This document shows positions 1 through 5,575 of a stretch of DNA of 5,938 nt, piece by piece. This DNA comes from Actinomycetes bacterium (GTDB lineage: Bacteria; Actinomycetota; CALGFH01). Each line of letters opens with the position of its first letter. The stretch's first letter is position 1. The stretch is taken from the NCBI GenBank assembly GCA_030146615.1, contig JASLBL010000175.1, positions 1 through 5,938 on the forward strand. Reading direction: 5' to 3'. The notes beneath the pieces were generated by a model. It was not told the origin of the DNA, made no database searches, and saw nothing but the letters and a program-made list of their open reading frames with translations. Position numbers and translations under genes: made by a program.

Positions 1-898
1 CCAGGGCCACGGCCGGGCCCCGCCAGCGGCCAAGCGGGACCCGCAGCGAGCGGGCCCCGGCGGCCAGCCGGCCCGGGCGGGCGCCCCGGCTGACCGACCG
101 CTCGGCCGCCACCACCGCCACCGCCAGCACCCCCAGCAGCAGGCTCTGGGCGAGCGCCCCGGCCCGGTCGAACACCCGCGAGGCGTAGATGGAGCTGGTC
201 AGGGTCTCATAGCGCAGCAGCTGGACGGCCCCGAAGTCGCTGATCGTGTAGAGGAAGACCAGCAGCGTCCCCGCCCAGACGGCCCCGGCCGCCTGGGGCG
301 CGACCACCGTCCGGAACACCGCCGCCGGGCTCCGCCCGAGTAGGCGGGCGCTCTCCTCCAGCGACGCCGGGAGCTGGCCCAGGCGGGCGGCCACGGGCAG
401 GTACACGTAGGGGTAGGTGAACAGGGTGAGCACGTACAGCGCCCCCCAGAACCCCTCGAAGGCGGGCAGCCGGTCCACCCCGAGGGGCTCGAGCAGCCCT
501 TCCAGCAGCCCACCGGGGGCGAACGCGGCCAGCAGCGCGAACGCGGCGATGAACGACGGCATGACCAGCGGGAGGGGCAGCAGCAGCCGGGCCACCCGGC
601 GGCCGGGCAGGTCGGTCCGGGCCACCAGCCAGGCCAGGGCGGTCCCGAGCACGGCCGAGGCGGCGGCGACCGAGACCCCGAGGAGCAGCGTCCGGGCCAG
701 CGGGCCGAGGGTGGCCGCCGAGGTCCAGGCGGCCAGGGTCCCGCCCTCGGTCATCCCTCGGACGGCCAGGTAGGCCAGGGGGGTGGCGAACAGGCCGGCG
801 ACCAGGGCCGAGACGGCGACCAGGGGCGCCGGGGCCGGCCGACGGCGGGGCGGTGGGCTGGCGGGCCGGGGGCGGCGCTCAGACGCCGTTGAAGCCAC
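1..898 (-). CDS. fbpB: FbpB-type ferric iron ABC transporter permease (3' end outside window)
   Basis: Inner-membrane permease of a metal importer; it should form the channel that takes the ion from the binding protein encoded just upstream. The frame is open from the GTG at 898 to the left edge, giving 299 residues. A basic, proline-rich N-terminus (about residues 1-25) precedes a hydrophobic segment (26-47). Further likely membrane segments lie near 70-93, 104-127, 150-172, 205-225 and 250-265. The cytoplasmic EAA loop that docks the ATPase is visible at 181-202 (EESARLLGRSPAAVFRTVVA, then PQ). FbpB-type permeases usually have two fused permease halves and roughly 500-550 residues, so the second half probably lies outside. 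The start is fixed by an in-frame TGA at 908-910 and by the absence of another ATG, GTG or TTG before the first membrane segment. It overlaps the binding-protein gene by 20 bp, which indicates translational coupling. The Fe3+ assignment rests mainly on the neighbouring gene. Confidence 0.88.
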   Translation of the reverse strand, partial: MASTASERRPRPASPPPRRRPAPAPLVAVSALVAGLFATPLAYLAVRGMTEGGTLAAWTSAATLGPLARTLLLGVSVAAASAVLGTALAWLVARTDLPGRRVARLLLPLPLVMPSFIAAFALLAAFAPGGLLEGLLEPLGVDRLPAFEGFWGALYVLTLFTYPYVYLPVAARLGQLPASLEESARLLGRSPAAVFRTVVAPQAAGAVWAGTLLVFLYTISDFGAVQLLRYETLTSSIYASRVFDRAGALAQSLLLGVLAVAVVAAERSVSRGARPGRLAAGARSLRVPLGRWRGPAVAL

Positions 899-1886
899 TG
901 GCCCGGATCAGCTCCACCGTGCGCTGGAGGCCGCCCCCGAGGGCGTCGACGTCGTAGTCGGGGGAGCGCAGGCTGGCCAGGGGCGGCAGCCCGGGGGCGG
1001 CCGGGACCCCGGTGACCAGCGGGTACTCGAAGGTCTGGTCGCTGAAGTAGCGCTGCGACTCCTCGGTGAGCAGGAAGCTCACGAAGCGGCTGGCCTCCTC
1101 GGTCTTGTCGGTGCCGGCGACCACGCTGGCCGTGGAGGGGATCACCAGGGACCCGACGTCGTCGCCGGCGAAGTGGTGGTTGCGGCTCGGGGTGCCTGGG
1201 CTCTCCTGCTGGAAGCGGTAGTTGTAGTAGTGGTTGACCAGGCCCATCTCGACCTCGCCGCGGCTGACCGCCTCGACGATGGCGTTGTTGTTGGCATAGG
1301 TCCGGGGCTTGTTGGCCACCATGTCCTCGAGCCAGGCCTCGGTGGCCGCCTCCCCCTCGAGCTGGCGCATGGCGGTCACGAAGTCCTGGAAGGAGCCGTT
1401 GGAGGGGGCGATGGCGACCTTGCCGGCGAAGCGGTCGTCGGTCAGGTCCAGCACCGAGTCGGGCAGCTCGGCCTCGGTGACCTCCTCGGAGTTGTAGACC
1501 AGGACCCGCTGGCGGCCCGAGATGCCGACCCAGCGGCCGTCGGCGTTGCGGAAGCGCGGGCCGACCTTGTCGAGCACGGCCGCCTCCAGCTGGCCGAGGC
1601 GGCCCTTGCCGGCCAGGAAGCCGGTCGCCCCCGGGCTCTGGGACAGGAACACGTCGGCCGGGGTCCGGTCGCCCTCCTCGTCCAGCAGCAGGGCCAGTTC
1701 GGCCGAGTCGCCGTACTTGACGTCGATGGCGATCCCGGTGTCCTTGTTGAACTTCTCCAGCAGCGGCCCGATCAGGTTCTGGGTGCGGCCCGAGTAGATG
1801 GTCAGGGCGTCGCGGTCGTTGCTGCAGCCGGAACCGGCCAGGGCCAGCAGCAGGGCGAGGGCGGCGACGGCGGTCTTGCGGTACAT
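879..1886 (-). CDS. fbpA: FbpA/FutA-type iron(III)-binding lipoprotein of an ABC importer
   Basis: Extracytoplasmic binding protein that captures ferric ion and delivers it to the permease. It has 335 residues, normal for the family. The N-terminus is a lipoprotein signal: basic MYRK, a hydrophobic stretch at 6-18, and a lipobox-like AGSGC with Cys21 as the lipidated residue. The mature protein opens with LTIYSGRTQNLI (28-39), typical of the family. NHYYNYRF at 218-225 contains the adjacent tyrosines (Tyr220, Tyr221) that coordinate Fe3+ in characterised FbpA and FutA proteins. SQSPGATGFL at 82-91 and the YNSEEV segment at 131-136 also fit. The ATG at 1886 has a GGAGG ribosome site 4 bases upstream (1891-1895). 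The gene is first in a unit with the overlapping permease. A metal-box-like operator lies at its promoter, so iron or manganese repression is inferred. The family symbol is used in the Haemophilus/Neisseria sense, not mycobacterial antigen 85. Confidence 0.93.
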   Translation of the reverse strand: MYRKTAVAALALLLALAGSGCSNDRDALTIYSGRTQNLIGPLLEKFNKDTGIAIDVKYGDSAELALLLDEEGDRTPADVFLSQSPGATGFLAGKGRLGQLEAAVLDKVGPRFRNADGRWVGISGRQRVLVYNSEEVTEAELPDSVLDLTDDRFAGKVAIAPSNGSFQDFVTAMRQLEGEAATEAWLEDMVANKPRTYANNNAIVEAVSRGEVEMGLVNHYYNYRFQQESPGTPSRNHHFAGDDVGSLVIPSTASVVAGTDKTEEASRFVSFLLTEESQRYFSDQTFEYPLVTGVPAAPGLPPLASLRSPDYDVDALGGGLQRTVELIRASGFNGV

Positions 1887-1898
1887 CCAGCCTCCATG

Positions 1899-1914
1899 TT
1901 TAGGTTCGGCTAAA
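1899..1914. promoter_or_regulatory. DtxR/IdeR-like metal box (operator 1)
   Basis: The plus strand reads TTTAGGTTCGGCTAAA, with perfect 5-bp inverted arms (TTTAG/CTAAA) around 6 bases. The first 14 bases of the known DtxR/IdeR iron box, TTAGGTTAGGCTAA, match here at 13 positions from 1900; the distal CCTAA half does not match. The site starts at the last base of the predicted -10 of the binding-protein gene and covers its expected transcription start, a classic repressor position. A related site in the same orientation lies at 5140-5156. The operator role is inferred. Whether the sensor is iron-type (IdeR) or manganese-type (MntR) cannot be told. Confidence 0.7.
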
Positions 1915-1942
1915 TCCTAGCCGCCCGCCCCTCGGCGGCCAA
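1914..1942 (-). promoter_or_regulatory. Predicted promoter of the binding protein-permease unit
   Basis: Read on the minus strand: TTGGCC as -35 (1942-1937), a 17-bp spacer, and TAGGAT as -10 (1919-1914), fitting TAnnnT. Transcription would start near 1907, inside operator 1, leaving a leader of about 20 bases with the GGAGG site. The -35 is weak, but the same architecture recurs upstream of the ATPase gene (TTGGAC, 17 bp, TAGCAT), which strengthens both calls. Confidence 0.55.
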
Positions 1943-1965
1943 GTCCAGGAAGCGAGCAGCCCGAC

Positions 1966-2802
1966 ATGGCCCTTCGCCTGCCAGCACCGCCCCAGCCGCC
2001 CGGCCCCGGGCCCGCGGCCGGGCCGGGGCCGGTGGTGATGTTCCTGCCCGCCCACGACGAGGAGGCGACGGTCGCCGACGTGGTCGCCAGGGTGCCCGAG
2101 CTGGTGCTGGGCCGGCGGGTCGAGTGCCTGGTGGTGGACGACGGCTCCGGCGACCGGACGGCCGAGCTGGCCACCGCCGCCGGCGCTACCGTGCTCTCGG
2201 AGGCCCCCAACCGGGGACTGGGGGCGGCGGTCCGGACCGGCCTGGCCGCCGCCGTCGAACGGGGGGCGGCCGCGGTCGCCTTCTGCGACGCCGACCGCGA
2301 GTACGACCCGGCCGAGCTGGAGCGGCTGGTCGCCCCCATCCTGGAGGGGCGGGCCGACTACGTGGTCGGCTCCCGGTTCGCCGGCGAGATCCGCCGCATG
2401 CTGCCCCAGCGCCGCCTCGGCAACCTGGCCCTCACCGGCCTGCTCCGGTTCGTGGCCCGGGCCCCGATCGGCGACGGCCAGAGCGGCTTCCGGGCCCTGT
2501 CGGGGGCGGCCGCGGCCGACGCCGAGATCGTCCACGGCTACAACTACGCCCAGGTCCTGACCCTCGACCTCCTGGCCAAGGGCTACCGCTACCTGGAGGT
2601 CCCGATCGGCTACCAGTTCCGCACCTGCGGCCGCTCGTTCGTCCGCCCCCTGCGCTACCTGCGCCGGGTCGTCCCGGCGGTCTGGCGCGAGCTCAACCGG
2701 CCGGCCGGCCCGCCGCCACTGCTAGTCCTCGACCACGTGGCTGGTGAAGGACTCGCGGGCGGCCGACCAGGCGGCGTGGTCAAAGGCGCCGTCCGGGGCT
2801 AG
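1966..2802 (+). CDS. Family 2 glycosyltransferase, dolichol-phosphate mannosyltransferase-like
   Basis: Predicted cytoplasmic GT-A fold enzyme moving a sugar from a nucleotide donor, most likely to a polyprenyl phosphate carrier; donor and acceptor are not determined. It has 278 residues. The opening strand VVMFLPAHDEE (23-33), VVDDGSGDRT (56-65) and the metal/nucleotide-binding DAD (108-110) are clear. GSRF (135-138) and DGQSGFR (170-176) are typical of DPM1/DPG-synthase-like members. No strong membrane anchor is seen, so it resembles the soluble catalytic form. The first 22 residues are proline/glycine-rich and could be a disordered tail. A GTG at 2032 would remove them while keeping the first strand; ATG 1966 has only a distant AGGAAG (1947-1952). 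The last 26 residues (after about 252) overlap the convergent oxidoreductase gene and look like low-complexity read-through. No convincing promoter was found; operator 1 lies just upstream and may influence it. Confidence 0.87.
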   Translation: MALRLPAPPQPPGPGPAAGPGPVVMFLPAHDEEATVADVVARVPELVLGRRVECLVVDDGSGDRTAELATAAGATVLSEAPNRGLGAAVRTGLAAAVERGAAAVAFCDADREYDPAELERLVAPILEGRADYVVGSRFAGEIRRMLPQRRLGNLALTGLLRFVARAPIGDGQSGFRALSGAAAADAEIVHGYNYAQVLTLDLLAKGYRYLEVPIGYQFRTCGRSFVRPLRYLRRVVPAVWRELNRPAGPPPLLVLDHVAGEGLAGGRPGGVVKGAVRG

Positions 2803-4113
2803 GGCGTCGGCCGCGGCCCAGGCCATGGCCAGGGCGTGGTGGGTGTTGTCGTGCACGAACAGGCCGAGGCGGCCGAAGCTGAGCAGGGCCGGCTGGGCGG
2901 CCGCCCAGGCGTCCAGGGCCTGGAACGGGGTCGCGTAGCCGGCCCGGTAGACGGGGTAGACGGATGCCAGCCGCCGTACCGCCACCCGCCGGACCGGCGT
3001 CGGGTCGGCCAGGCCCCGGTCGCGCAGGGCGGCCGCGACCAGGCCGGCCAGCCGGTCGTTGCCGGCCCGCCAGAGCGCGCTGTCGCGCGAGCAGGGCAGC
3101 TCGGCGCAGAGCACCGTCCGGCCCGGCGGGTCGTCGCCGTCGCGGTAGTTGGCCGGCTCCGAGACCCGGGTCACCGGGGTGCCGGGGTCGGGCAGGTAGT
3201 GGGCGTCGTAGTCGCTGTAGCGGCCGCCGTCCAGGACCAGGTAGACGAGCAGCATGGCCCGGAAGGCGAGCTGACCGGCCGCCTCCAGCACGGCCGGGGA
3301 CGGAGCCGGGTCGGTGATCCTGGCCAGGGTGGGCAGGGGAATGGTCGACCACACCCGACGGGCGGCCAGCCGCTCGCCCCCGGCCAGGGTGACGGTCGCC
3401 CCCTCGGGGCCGAGCTCGACCCGCTCGGCCGCGGTCCGGTAGCGCAGCTCGGCGCCGGCGTCGGCGGCCGCGCCGGCCAGGCGCTCGCAGATGGCCCCGA
3501 ACCCGTCCCTTGGGTACCAGAACCAGGGGCGCTGGCCGCCGGCGGCGCGGGCCACCCTCGCCAGCAGCCGCCCGGGGGAGCCGGCCGACACCCGGCGGCG
3601 GGCCTGCTCGCCGGCCAGCTCGCCCGGGTCCAGGCCCCAGAGCTTGCGGGCGTACGGGAAGTAGAACCGCTGGCACATGGTCGGGCCCAGCCCGGCCCGG
3701 AGGGTCTCGGCGAAGGTGTCGGCCCGGGGCCGCCGGGCCCAGGCGGTGGCGGCGTCGACGGCCGCCCCGGCCGCGAACGACGGCGGCAGGCGGCGGACCA
3801 GGTCGGCCGGGCGGAGCGGGAACCGGATCCAGCGTCCCTCGAGGTAGATGCGGCCGTTGCGGGGCCGCCGCTGGAGGCCGTCGCCGAGCAGGCCCTGAAG
3901 GTCGGCGAGGATGCGGGGGTCGATCGCCGGGTGCAGCCGGTGGCTGCCGTGGTCGACCCGGATCCCGTCCAGCTCGAAGCTGGCCGCGGCCCCTCCAGGC
4001 CCGGTGGCCCGCTCCAGCACCACCACCCGGTGCCCGGCCCGGGCCGTGCGGTAGGCGGCACCGACCCCGGCCGGCCCGGCGCCGAGGACGACCAGGTCGG
4101 CGGGTTCAGCCAG
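2722..4113 (-). CDS. FAD-dependent oxidoreductase, amine oxidase/HemY/UDP-galactopyranose mutase-like
   Basis: Flavoprotein of the NAD(P)-binding-like Rossmann superfamily; substrate unknown. From the proposed CTG at 4113 it has 463 residues. The dinucleotide motif GAGPAG (11-16) ends with the acidic residue of VVLER (31-35). Then come GPGGAAASFELDG (38-50) and VDHGSHRLHP (53-62), comparable to the FAD-contacting region of protoporphyrinogen oxidases and desaturases. FYFPYARKLWGLDPGELA (150-167) recalls mutase-like proteins found with sugar genes. The C-terminal FAD segment includes SFGRLGLFVHDNTHHALAMA. No ATG, GTG or TTG precedes the motif; the first one, GTG at 4026, would delete it. CTG 4113 gives MAEPADLVVLGAGPAG and overlaps the ATPase stop (4106-4108), implying termination-reinitiation. 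It is cotranscribed with the metal-transport ATPase and convergent with the glycosyltransferase. A surface-sugar role or an iron/heme-related role are both conceivable; neither is shown. Confidence 0.82.
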   Translation of the reverse strand: MAEPADLVVLGAGPAGVGAAYRTARAGHRVVVLERATGPGGAAASFELDGIRVDHGSHRLHPAIDPRILADLQGLLGDGLQRRPRNGRIYLEGRWIRFPLRPADLVRRLPPSFAAGAAVDAATAWARRPRADTFAETLRAGLGPTMCQRFYFPYARKLWGLDPGELAGEQARRRVSAGSPGRLLARVARAAGGQRPWFWYPRDGFGAICERLAGAAADAGAELRYRTAAERVELGPEGATVTLAGGERLAARRVWSTIPLPTLARITDPAPSPAVLEAAGQLAFRAMLLVYLVLDGGRYSDYDAHYLPDPGTPVTRVSEPANYRDGDDPPGRTVLCAELPCSRDSALWRAGNDRLAGLVAAALRDRGLADPTPVRRVAVRRLASVYPVYRAGYATPFQALDAWAAAQPALLSFGRLGLFVHDNTHHALAMAWAAADALAPDGAFDHAAWSAARESFTSHVVED

Positions 4114-5149
4114 CGGTGGCCCGGGGGTAGCCGACGGTCGGGCCGCCCACGTAGTCGAGGTCGACGCTGTCGCCCGGCCGGAACTCGGGGGCGTCCAGCA
4201 CCCGGACCCGCAGGGCGGTCCCGCCGGGGAGCCGGGTCAGGTAGACGGCGTCGTGGCCGAAGTACTGGACCGAGTCGATGGTCGCGCCCGCCCCGGCGCT
4301 GACCCGCAGCTGCTCGGGCCGCAGCAGCACGTCGACGTCGCCGCGGAGCTCGGCCCGGAGCGGCACCCGACCGATGGCGGTGTCGGCCAGCCCGGCCGTG
4401 GCCACCCCGGGGAGCAGGTTGGCGTCGCCCAGGAAGCCGGCCACGGCCCGGGAGGCGGGGGCCCGGTACAGCTCGGCCGGGGTCGCCTGCTGCACGACCC
4501 GCCCGGCCAGCATCACCGCCACCTCGTCGCCGACCACGAACGCCTCCTCCTGGTCGTGGGTGACGAACACGGCCGTGACCCCGAGGTCGGCCAGCAGCCG
4601 CTGCACCTCGGCCCGGATCTGGACCCGGAGGATCGTGTCCAGGTTGGAGAACGGCTCGTCCAGCAGCAGCACCGACGGACGGGTGACCAGCGCCCTGGCC
4701 AGGGCGACCCGCTGGGCCTGGCCGCCGGACAGGCTGGCCGGCATGCGCTCGCCGAAGCCGGCCAGGTCGACCAGGGCCAGCGCCTCCTCCACCCGGGCCC
4801 CGCGGCGCTCCTCGCGCGACAGGCCGTAGCCGACGTTGCCGGCGACGGTCAGGTGAGGGAACAGGGCGCCGTCCTGGAACACCATCCCGATCCGGCGCCG
4901 CTCGGGGGCGACAAAGGCCCCGGGGGCCGACAGGTCCCGGCCGTCGAGGCGGACCTGGCCGGCGTCGGGGCGCTCCAGTCCGGCGATGCAGCGCAGCAGG
5001 GTCGTCTTGCCGCAGCCGCTGGGGCCGAGCAGGGCCACCACCCGGCCGGGCTGGGCCCGCAGGCCGGCCTGGTCGAGGACCAGGACGCCTCCGAAGGCCT
5101 TGTCCAGACCCTCGACGGCGAGCGCGCCGGTCGCAGCGGTTTGAGGCAT
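4106..5149 (-). CDS. fbpC: FbpC-type ABC transporter ATPase with C-terminal TOBE domain
   Basis: Nucleotide-binding subunit that powers the importer by ATP hydrolysis on the cytoplasmic face. It has 347 residues, normal for the FbpC/PotA/CysA group. All catalytic motifs are intact: Walker A GPSGCGKTT (42-50), Q-loop FQDGALFPH (91-99), signature LSGGQAQR (140-147), Walker B VLLLDEP (160-166), D-loop SNLD (168-171) and switch histidine THD (197-199). A TOBE-type regulatory domain follows from about 245 to the end, with LLRPEQLRV at 275-283. The sequence alone would fit iron, spermidine or sulfate importers. The iron choice follows from the FbpA-type gene nearby and the shared operator. The gene is separated from its likely partners by the glycosyltransferase and oxidoreductase genes. 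There is no ribosome site at a normal distance; a predicted -10 lies 6 bases upstream of the ATG, so the message is probably leaderless. Confidence 0.9.
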   Translation of the reverse strand: MPQTAATGALAVEGLDKAFGGVLVLDQAGLRAQPGRVVALLGPSGCGKTTLLRCIAGLERPDAGQVRLDGRDLSAPGAFVAPERRRIGMVFQDGALFPHLTVAGNVGYGLSREERRGARVEEALALVDLAGFGERMPASLSGGQAQRVALARALVTRPSVLLLDEPFSNLDTILRVQIRAEVQRLLADLGVTAVFVTHDQEEAFVVGDEVAVMLAGRVVQQATPAELYRAPASRAVAGFLGDANLLPGVATAGLADTAIGRVPLRAELRGDVDVLLRPEQLRVSAGAGATIDSVQYFGHDAVYLTRLPGGTALRVRVLDAPEFRPGDSVDLDYVGGPTVGYPRATAG

Positions 5150-5156
5150 GCCTAAA
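5140..5156. promoter_or_regulatory. DtxR-like metal box (operator 2) over the ATPase start codon
   Basis: On the minus strand this reads TTTAGGCATGCCTCAAA, with a perfect 10-bp palindrome AGGCATGCCT at 5144-5153 and near-symmetric TT...AA flanks. Aligned with operator 1 in the same orientation, together with the adjoining -10, most positions agree (17 of 23 by eye). The ATPase ATG lies inside the palindrome. Binding by a metal-sensing repressor here would block initiation. The regulator identity is inferred. Confidence 0.65.
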
Positions 5157-5184
5157 TGCTACCTCCCGCCGGAGATCGGTCCAA
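5156..5184 (-). promoter_or_regulatory. Predicted promoter of the ATPase-oxidoreductase unit
   Basis: On the minus strand: TTGGAC (5184-5179), a 17-bp spacer, and TAGCAT (5161-5156). The expected start point, 6-7 bases on, falls at or next to the A of the ATPase ATG (5149), giving a leaderless transcript. The design matches the promoter at 1914-1942. Its -35 touches the first base of the divergent MerR palindrome, so occupancy there could affect it. Confidence 0.55.
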
Positions 5185-5207
5185 CCTTGACATTTAATTG
5201 TCAAGGT
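5184..5207. promoter_or_regulatory. 24-bp inverted repeat, probable MerR-family operator
   Basis: Perfect 9-bp arms ACCTTGACA (5184-5192) and TGTCAAGGT (5199-5207) flank TTTAAT; the inner four bases are also symmetric, so 11 of 12 base pairs match. It is a conspicuous AT-rich island in GC-rich DNA. It covers the -35 and most of the spacer of the promoter in front of the MerR gene, the standard position for a MerR-type operator. The CTTGACA...TGTCAAG arms loosely recall the HspR-type HAIR element (CTTGAGT...ACTCAAG). Confidence 0.75.
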
Positions 5208-5216
5208 CAGTACGGT
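5187..5216 (+). promoter_or_regulatory. Predicted promoter of merR-ahcY, leaderless type
   Basis: A perfect -35 TTGACA (5187-5192), an 18-bp spacer containing the inverted repeat, and TACGGT (5211-5216) as -10, fitting TAnnnT. The start point would fall 6-7 bases later, at or next to the MerR ATG (5223), so no leader or ribosome site is expected. A slightly long spacer carrying dyad symmetry is typical of promoters controlled by MerR proteins. Confidence 0.68.
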
Positions 5217-5222
5217 GGCGGC

Positions 5223-5555
5223 ATGCGCGTAGGGGACGCCGCCCGGCACCTCGGGACCAGCGCCCGGATGCTGCGGTACGCCGAGCAGCTCGGGCTGGTC
5301 GCGCCGGCCCGCACGGCCGGCGGCTACCGGGACTACGGGGAGCGCGACCTGGCCGCGGCCGCCTTCGCCCTCGAGCTCCAGGCCCGCCACCGGGTCACCC
5401 CGGCCGCCCTGGCCTTCGGGCTGCGAGCCCTGGAAGACCCCGAGGTCGCCGGGTCCCTGCGGCGGCTGGCCCGGCTCCGCAGCGGTGGCCAGCCAGCCAC
5501 CGCCCTCGACTTCGAGACCGCCAAGGCCAGGCGCCTGCTCCGCCTGGCCTCCTGA
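5223..5555 (+). CDS. Small MerR-family transcriptional regulator
   Basis: DNA-binding regulator of 110 residues. The N-terminal winged helix-turn-helix reads MRVGDAARHLGTSARMLRYA (1-20) followed by EQLGLVAPAR, with the wing TAGGYRDYGERDL (31-43). The canonical RYYE is RYAE here (Ala20). A second helical part (44-83) corresponds to the remaining MerR DNA-binding and linker helices. The C-terminus is short, ends ALDFETAKARRLLRLAS, and lacks cysteine, so a mercury/copper/zinc-type thiolate site is absent. There is no recognisable effector domain and the ligand is unknown. An upstream in-frame ATG at 5148 would add 25 unrelated residues and put the operator and promoter inside the gene, so ATG 5223 was chosen. 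Probable autoregulation through the 5184-5207 repeat is inferred. The following ahcY gene starts 20 bp after the stop, suggesting an operon and a role in controlling S-adenosylhomocysteine removal. Confidence 0.86.
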   Translation: MRVGDAARHLGTSARMLRYAEQLGLVAPARTAGGYRDYGERDLAAAAFALELQARHRVTPAALAFGLRALEDPEVAGSLRRLARLRSGGQPATALDFETAKARRLLRLAS

Positions 5556-5560
5556 CCACA

Positions 5561-5566
5561 GAGGAG
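5561..5566 (+). promoter_or_regulatory. Ribosome binding site deciding the ahcY TTG start
   Basis: GAGGAG lies 9 bases before the TTG at 5576 in the short gap after the MerR stop. It is the only strong Shine-Dalgarno match there and supports TTG as the start; the next in-frame ATG (Met25) would be far inside the conserved region. Confidence 0.72.
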
Positions 5567-5575
5567 CGCCCCCCG

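Noticed and set aside
783..1913. Long plus-strand open frame antisense to the binding-protein gene
   Set aside because: It is low-complexity Gly/Val/Ala/Asp sequence with no motifs and mirrors a well-supported gene; such frames are common in very GC-rich DNA.
1920..1939. GCCGCC...GGCGGC hairpin with an 8-base loop upstream of the binding-protein gene
   Set aside because: A six-bp GC stem is expected by chance at this base composition, has no U-tract, and sits between the -35 and -10 of the proposed promoter.
1899..1965. Possible promoter for the glycosyltransferase on the plus strand
   Set aside because: TAGGTT and TAAATC resemble -10 elements, but no acceptable -35 was found at the right spacing, so it was not annotated.
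2722..4026. Oxidoreductase starting at GTG 4026
   Set aside because: This would remove the GAGPAG nucleotide-binding motif and first helix, which are clearly encoded in the same frame just upstream.
2836..4302. 488-residue plus-strand open frame antisense to the oxidoreductase and ATPase
   Set aside because: Gly/Pro/Arg/Val-rich with no recognisable domain, and crosses the boundary of two real minus-strand genes.
5148..5222. Upstream ATG that would extend the MerR protein by 25 residues
   Set aside because: The added residues do not resemble a MerR N-terminus, and the extension would contain the dyad, -35 and -10 elements. The ATG is simply the other strand of the GCATGC palindrome.
3171..5390. 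739-residue minus-strand open frame
   Set aside because: Arg/Pro/Gly-rich shadow in another frame of the ATPase and oxidoreductase; it also runs through the divergent promoters.
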